From an uncultured Saprospiraceae bacterium (GTDB lineage: Bacteria > Bacteroidota > Bacteroidia > Chitinophagales > Saprospiraceae), in assembly GCA_937974625.1 (NCBI GenBank), contig CALJVJ010000029.1, positions 1 to 48,889 of the forward strand: DNA of 48,889 nt, read 5' to 3'. Under the pieces are notes generated by a model. The model did not search any database and had not been told where the DNA came from. It was given only the letters and a program-made list of their open reading frames with translations. This document shows positions 44,796 through 48,889 of this stretch, one piece after another; the first letter of the stretch is position 1; each line of letters starts with the position of its first letter. The position numbers were made by a program, and so were the translations under genes.

Positions 44796-45917
44796 ATGAT
44801 ATATTTTGAAAAAATAGAAGCTTATTTTAGTGGAACAATGAACGAAATGGAACAATCCATTTTTGAGCAAGCATTGGAAGAAAATACGGTTTTGCAAAAA
44901 GAATACGAAGCTTATCAGTCAGCTCAATCTTTATTTAATTTTACAGCTGAGACCCTTTCTGAAAAAGAAATCACTACTTCTAATAATGCGACAGAGACCG
45001 TCGAGCAATTAATTAATTTTACGGCAAATAATCTGTCTGAACAAGAGATTCTAGGCAGTGCAGAGACTGTTGATGCTCAACGACAAGCAATAGTTAGAAG
45101 ACTGAAAACTAGAAAAAATAGAACAGAATGGTTAGTTGCTGCTTCTATGCTTCTCATCCTAAGTTTGATCGGTTCTCGTTTTTATAATAATAATTCTATA
45201 GAGCCACTCCACACACCTACGGAAGTGGTCGTAGAAAAAACCACCGAACCTAAAATTGAAACGCCAATCGAGCAAGAAAAAACTATTCCTACAGCAATTA
45301 TAGCAGAGCCAGCAGCAAAAGTTGTTAAAAAGGTCGCTAAAAAAAGACCTGTTCCTAAATATGAACCTGCAAAAGTTCGAATTAGGACTAAGACGAATCC
45401 TGTTGTGGAGCCAAACCAAATTGCGGCGACTGAAAAAATGAGCCCAACAGAAATAACGGCTACTATCGCTAATCCAATAGCTGCCGTGTTAACGTCTGCA
45501 GAAAAAATAGTTACAGGGAAAGTTATTAATAAGGGAGAAGCTTTTGTTTATGAAGCAGGAAATTCAATTACCTTAAAACCAGGTTTCCATGCTAAAGCAG
45601 GAGCTAGTTTTGTGGCAACTTCTAATAAGTCAGCAACAACCGTAATAGATTTAACAAAATCAGAAGTAATTGATAATCAAGAAGCTACTATATATAATGC
45701 CTCAAATAGTATTACCTTAAAACCTGGATTTCATGCCAAAGCTGGTAGCGATTTTGTGGCATCAACTACTAATTCCTCCGCGGCTAAATTTGTGTCTACT
45801 AATGCTGTAATCTCTGAAAAAGAAGCCGTTGTCGTTAAAGCAGATGAAGGAATAACCTTAAAGGCTGGATTTCACGCAAAAGCTGGTGCGGACTTTGTCG
45901 CTAAAGTGAAAAAGTAG
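44796..45917 (+). CDS. Membrane anti-sigma-like protein with three coathanger (ITLKPGFHAKAG) repeats
   Basis: This 373-residue protein has a cytoplasmic N-terminus (IEAYFSGTMNEMEQSIFEQA, the usual opening of Bacteroidota anti-sigma factors but without a zinc HxxxCxxC motif). It carries two short internal copies (FNFTAETLSEKEI and INFTANNLSEQEI). One membrane helix lies at about 112-131 (WLVAASMLLILSLIGSRF). A Pro/Lys/Thr linker follows, then three repeats with ITLK(P/A)GFHAKAG at residues 258, 306 and 353 (47-48 apart). This repeat is the '3-coathanger stack' seen in many secreted Saprospiraceae proteins. The fusion suggests that something binding the outer repeats controls the sigma factor inside. 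That is inference. Confidence 0.85.
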   Translation: MIYFEKIEAYFSGTMNEMEQSIFEQALEENTVLQKEYEAYQSAQSLFNFTAETLSEKEITTSNNATETVEQLINFTANNLSEQEILGSAETVDAQRQAIVRRLKTRKNRTEWLVAASMLLILSLIGSRFYNNNSIEPLHTPTEVVVEKTTEPKIETPIEQEKTIPTAIIAEPAAKVVKKVAKKRPVPKYEPAKVRIRTKTNPVVEPNQIAATEKMSPTEITATIANPIAAVLTSAEKIVTGKVINKGEAFVYEAGNSITLKPGFHAKAGASFVATSNKSATTVIDLTKSEVIDNQEATIYNASNSITLKPGFHAKAGSDFVASTTNSSAAKFVSTNAVISEKEAVVVKADEGITLKAGFHAKAGADFVAKVKK

Positions 45918-45938
45918 AATTGTTCCTTGATTTATACT

Positions 45939-45982
45939 AAAAAAGCGCTTCCTAGACTAAAGGTTTAGGAAGCGCTTTTTTA
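45939..45982. terminator. Bidirectional intrinsic terminator
   Basis: AAAAAAGCGCTTCCTA (45939-45954) pairs with TAGGAAGCGCTTTTTT (45966-45981) with A/T runs on both sides. Ends the sigma/anti-sigma operon (plus) and the DoxX gene (minus), whose stop is at 45990. Confidence 0.93.
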
Positions 45983-45989
45983 GTTTACG

Positions 45990-46361
45990 CTACCCTATCA
46001 GTGGCTTAAAGTCCATCTTATTCATATACAAATAATAAGAGGTAAACAACAAACCCATACCTACTAATTGTAAAGTTATACTATCTCCAAGGGCTTGGTG
46101 CGCTAAAATGGCTAATAATAAATCAAATGCTAAGCCTGAATACACCCAATGCTTTAAAAATGAAGTACGAGGTATTAATAAACCAATTACCGCTAATACT
46201 TTTAAAGGACCTAATAATTTAGGTAGATAATCTGGGTAGCCAAAACCTCTCCACATTTCCATATATTGCTCCCCTCCTGTCAAAGCCATATAAGCAGAAA
46301 AAGAAAATAATAAAGCTAATAATACGGTGGTCAACCAATAGAGTATTTTAGAAATATTCAT
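45990..46361 (-). CDS. DoxX-family small membrane protein
   Basis: This 123-residue protein has four hydrophobic helices (about 5-27, 47-63, 70-88 and 96-113), with MEMWRGFGYPDYLPKLLGPL between helices 1 and 2. This is a DoxX-like signature (DoxX/DUF417 group). Many are linked to redox or quinone metabolism but without a shown activity. Divergent from the AraC gene, with a 125-bp palindrome between. Confidence 0.78.
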   Translation of the reverse strand: MNISKILYWLTTVLLALLFSFSAYMALTGGEQYMEMWRGFGYPDYLPKLLGPLKVLAVIGLLIPRTSFLKHWVYSGLAFDLLLAILAHQALGDSITLQLVGMGLLFTSYYLYMNKMDFKPLIG

Positions 46362-46394
46362 ATCTAATCTTTTTTGATGAGGTATTAAAGGTAG

Positions 46395-46519
46395 TTAATT
46401 AACCCAAGTTGCGGACAATGAAAGGAAATAAGGCGAATTTTAAGAAAAATCTTTGATTTTGAATTGAAATTCAACGCATTTCCTTTCTTTAGGAATTGTC
46501 CGCAACTTGAATTAATTAA
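46395..46519. repeat. 125-bp palindrome with 15-bp perfect terminal inverted repeats
   Basis: CAAGTTGCGGACAAT (46405-46419) and ATTGTCCGCAACTTG (46495-46509) pair perfectly. They are flanked by TTAATTAA at 46395-46402 and by AATTAATTAA at 46510-46519. Inner arms AAAGGAAAT/ATTTCCTTT and the apex AAAATC-TTT-GATTTT complete a long hairpin. No coding sequence. It could be a non-autonomous mobile element with flanking duplications, or a large operator/terminator. Not the same sequence as the other palindromes. Confidence 0.7.
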
Positions 46520-46600
46520 TTGACATTCTTAAAGCGTAAACAGTCCCTCTTGCAACAATTAAAATAATTAGCTGTTTCCCTTACAAAAGTCTATAAACCT

Positions 46601-47572
46601 ATGGTTCTAGCTACTCCATATTTAAATTTCACGATAGATGTTCAACAGAATATCATGCAACAGTTTGCGGAACAACTAGGTATTGAGGTCTATGATAATC
46701 AGATGTTACTAGATACTTCTTTGGGAAAAGGTTTTATTCGATTTCACTCCTTTTTAGGCCAATTAGAACTTTATTATTTTAACTGTTTTATAAATCCTGC
46801 TATAAAAGTAAATTCTTTTAATCCTCCTGATAGCGATTGGTTATTACTCAACATTAATTTAGCAGCCAATGCCAATATAAAAACGGTCAATAATCTACCT
46901 ATAAAGCTTCAAAAACATCTACCTTCCGGTATTCTTTTTTATACCCCTCAAACTAGCGTTGAAAATGTTAATCCAGCAGGCAATATCATTGAAATGGTGC
47001 TTATTAGATTTCCAAAATCGTTTTTAACAACCTATTTATCAAAGGAGTTATCTATTATTCCTAAAACCAAAAATGCCTTAATTTACGAGGATTTAGATAG
47101 TCAATCAGAGTACCTTCTTTCAAATGCACTCCATCAAGAACATAATCTTTTGAAAAGACATGGTGCGCTACTCGGTTTTTTATCCATTTTTATAGAAAAA
47201 CTAAAACAACGAGAACCCAGAAAAAAATATGCGCAATTGCATCCTGATGATGTGCAAGGCTTATTTATAGCAGCTGCCCAATTGAGAAATCCGACTGCTC
47301 AAAATGTACCGAATATTGAACAACTAGCTCAATTGGCCAATATGAGTATGACCAAATTCAAGACCTGTTTTAAACAAATGTTTGGAAGTCCTCCTATGAA
47401 GTATCATCAAAAAATAAAAATGAACTATGCTCAATTAGAACTTCAAAAAGGTATTAAATCAATTAGTGAAGTAAGTTACGAATTGGGCTATTCCCATCCT
47501 TCAAAATTTACTAATGCCTATAAAAACGCTTTTAACATCCTGCCTTCTGCCAGCCTACATTCTGCCTTTTAG
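46601..47572 (+). CDS. AraC-family transcriptional regulator
   Basis: This 323-residue protein has an N-terminal sensing domain (about 1-210, cupin-like strands such as FIRFHSFLGQLELYYFN) and a C-terminal double HTH of the AraC type (about 235-318). The latter has IEQLAQLANMSMTKFKTCFK, MFGSPPMKYHQ and KSISEVSYELGYSHPSKFTN. Start at ATG 46601. It may regulate the divergent DoxX gene or the epimerase that starts 74 bases downstream. Confidence 0.9.
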   Translation: MVLATPYLNFTIDVQQNIMQQFAEQLGIEVYDNQMLLDTSLGKGFIRFHSFLGQLELYYFNCFINPAIKVNSFNPPDSDWLLLNINLAANANIKTVNNLPIKLQKHLPSGILFYTPQTSVENVNPAGNIIEMVLIRFPKSFLTTYLSKELSIIPKTKNALIYEDLDSQSEYLLSNALHQEHNLLKRHGALLGFLSIFIEKLKQREPRKKYAQLHPDDVQGLFIAAAQLRNPTAQNVPNIEQLAQLANMSMTKFKTCFKQMFGSPPMKYHQKIKMNYAQLELQKGIKSISEVSYELGYSHPSKFTNAYKNAFNILPSASLHSAF

Positions 47573-47646
47573 GGACAACCATTTGACTTTTACGGCTAAT
47601 AACTACCCCTCCTTTTCATTGATATTTGCAAGAAAAACATCAAACA

Positions 47647-48606
47647 ATGAAAGTATTTATCACAGGCGGTTCTGGTTTTGTCGGACAGAATATAATTCCC
47701 GAATTAATCAAGGTTGGACATGAAGTATTGGCACTAACTCGTTCCAATTCCGCTGCACAAAAAGTAAAAAAAATAGGGGCCACTCCTGTCATGGATGACC
47801 TTGTTCATTTATCGGATACAACGGCGAATGCTTTAAAAGTATGTGAGGTAGTGATTCATTCTGCTGCTTACATGGACTTTAACTATGAAAAGGAAAAATT
47901 TTATACCATTAATGTAGCCGCCACAGAAAAACTATTACAATTAGCAGAAGCAAATGGTATAAAACGGTTTATTTATATTAGTGCAGCCCCAGTTATTGGA
48001 GGTAGTCCTGTCCTAAATGTCACGGAAGCTACCGCTGATAAAACAATGCCAAAGGAATTATACCCAAAAACAAAAGCGATTGCTGAAAAAGCAGTTTTAG
48101 CTGCTAATCATGCTAATTTTACAACTATCTCGCTTCGCCCGCCTGCTATTTGGGGACCTAATAATCATCACTATTCGGAAATACTAGACCGTGTTAAAGC
48201 TGGGCAGTGGGCTTGGATTGGTGGAGGACACCAAATTTTAAGTACCGTTCACATCAAAAATTTATCTGCCGCAGTCTTAACGGCCTTTAACAAAGGGAAA
48301 GGAGGAGAAGCTTACTTCATCACTGACGGTGACCGTAGAAGTATGAGAACTACTTTTTCAGCCATTATCAAAGCATTTGGACTTGAACCTGGAGAACGAG
48401 AAATACCGCTTGGGATAGCAAGTGTTTTAGCAAATGTAGGTGCATTCATTTGGAAATTATTGGGTTTAAAATCTCGACCGCCTGTTCCTCCCCTTATGAT
48501 AAGATTAATGGCAAAAGAATTTTCTGTATCTGACAGTAAGGCTAGGAAAGAATTAGGCTACAAAAATGTGATTTCATTTGAAGAAGGCATCAAGACATTG
48601 GTCTAA
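47647..48606 (+). CDS. NAD-dependent epimerase/dehydratase (extended SDR)
   Basis: From the ATG at 47647 (a TTG 21 bases earlier is possible) the product has 319 residues. The Rossmann motif is FITGGSGFVGQNI. The catalytic triad region is ISAAPVIGG with YPKTKAIAEKA (Y-x-x-x-K). The stretch LRPPAIWGPNNHHYSEILDR is typical of 3-beta-hydroxysteroid-dehydrogenase-like members. Substrate unknown. A terminator follows. Confidence 0.9.
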   Translation: MKVFITGGSGFVGQNIIPELIKVGHEVLALTRSNSAAQKVKKIGATPVMDDLVHLSDTTANALKVCEVVIHSAAYMDFNYEKEKFYTINVAATEKLLQLAEANGIKRFIYISAAPVIGGSPVLNVTEATADKTMPKELYPKTKAIAEKAVLAANHANFTTISLRPPAIWGPNNHHYSEILDRVKAGQWAWIGGGHQILSTVHIKNLSAAVLTAFNKGKGGEAYFITDGDRRSMRTTFSAIIKAFGLEPGEREIPLGIASVLANVGAFIWKLLGLKSRPPVPPLMIRLMAKEFSVSDSKARKELGYKNVISFEEGIKTLV

Positions 48607-48608
48607 TT

Positions 48609-48655
48609 GAAAAGCTGTTGGAATTTTAAACAACATAATTTCCAACAGCTTTCAA
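48609..48655. terminator. Intrinsic terminator after the epimerase
   Basis: AAAGCTGTTGGAA (48611-48623) pairs perfectly with TTCCAACAGCTTT (48640-48652) with short A/T flanks on both sides. It may also serve the minus-strand channel gene ending at 48722. Confidence 0.82.
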
Positions 48656-48721
48656 AGTATAATTCGAAAATAATTATATACCCAAATAATAAAGTAAGGA
48701 ACGAGGGATTAATTTGTCCAA

Positions 48722-48889
48722 TTACATCAACACCCCATTTTGAGCCTCAATCGGAGGCGGAATATCCGTTTCACCTAACATCTGCTTTAAATCAATTTCG
48801 ATGACTCGACAAAGCGAATGCATCGGTATATCATTGCCCAAACCTTCAAAAGGATTCTCTGAGTAATCTCCTACCAATTCCATCATTAA
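48722..48889 (-). CDS. Bestrophin-like channel, C-terminal 55 residues (runs off the window)
   Basis: The minus strand from the window edge to the stop at 48722-48724 encodes ELVGDYSENPFEGLGNDIPM, then HSLCRVIEIDLKQML. The pattern 'NPF...NDxPM..LCR.IExDLxxML' is the conserved end of the bestrophin/RFP-TM (YneE/UPF0187) membrane channel family, which conducts small ions. The membrane part lies outside the window. Confidence 0.7.
   Translation of the reverse strand, partial: LMMELVGDYSENPFEGLGNDIPMHSLCRVIEIDLKQMLGETDIPPPIEAQNGVLM

Noticed and set aside
48607..48804. 65-codon plus-strand open frame at the right end
   Set aside because: It starts inside the terminator hairpin of the epimerase and overlaps the minus-strand bestrophin-like C-terminus.
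1..48889. CRISPR array, tRNA or rRNA genes, prophage, intact insertion sequence
   Set aside because: Read through for regularly spaced direct repeats, tRNA-like cloverleaf ends, transposases and phage structural genes; none seen. The 21-bp repeats are too few and too short for CRISPR, and the pRiA4b ORF-3 protein has no transposase next to it.

Overview
The window looks like an AT-rich chromosomal segment of a Bacteroidota bacterium, most likely from the Saprospiraceae/Lewinellaceae side of the phylum. The evidence is a secreted protein with a type IX secretion (T9SS) C-terminal sorting domain, a TonB-dependent receptor with a carboxypeptidase-like regulatory domain, 'ITLKPGFHAKAG' coathanger-type repeats, TAnnTTTG-type promoter boxes and a general lack of Shine-Dalgarno sequences. 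I see no rRNA, tRNA, CRISPR array, phage or intact insertion sequence. The assignment comes from reading the sequence, not from a database search.

Left third (1-16.7 kb), mostly minus strand. It starts with a truncated c-type cytochrome gene and a membrane-anchored two-domain VOC protein. An operon follows (acyl-CoA synthetase, FMN-dependent 2-hydroxy-acid oxidase, Crp/Fnr regulator). A scar holds two oppositely oriented gene remnants (an ECF sigma tail and a regulator tail). Next come a large plus-strand cytoplasmic protein of a Bacteroidota-specific type, an MlaD-like MCE protein, an alpha/beta hydrolase with a second Crp/Fnr regulator, a porin-like protein plus two tandem MDR oxidoreductases, and a TonB-dependent receptor.

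Middle (16.7-36 kb). A T9SS-exported protein carries a thrice-repeated four-cysteine module and is preceded by three exact 21-bp-spaced direct repeats. Then come full-length B12-dependent methionine synthase (metH) with a long structured leader, a LytTR response regulator with a TPR-type HisKA_2 sensor kinase, a pRiA4b ORF-3 family protein, an amidohydrolase, a TetR plus PNPOx-like pair, an SMP-30-like protein, and an M28 peptidase lipoprotein followed by a third Crp/Fnr regulator.

Right third (36-48.9 kb). A minus-strand set forms a plausible multistep phosphorelay (hybrid kinase with a pseudo-receiver, HPt, single-domain receiver). It is followed by a DksA-like protein, a DUF2779 protein with two nuclease-like domains, a GntP permease, an ECF sigma factor next to a membrane anti-sigma-like protein whose outer part is three coathanger repeats, DoxX, AraC, an NAD-dependent epimerase and the C-terminus of a bestrophin-like channel.

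The most unusual items are (i) intergenic hairpin elements of about 100-125 bp, two of which (235-340 and 16614-16731) are clear copies of one family with a compensated apical stem; (ii) the sigma/anti-sigma pair fused to surface repeats; (iii) the four-cysteine repeat protein with its 21-bp operator-like array; (iv) the phosphorelay with a receiver whose phospho-acceptor Asp is Ser; and (v) the DUF2779 protein.
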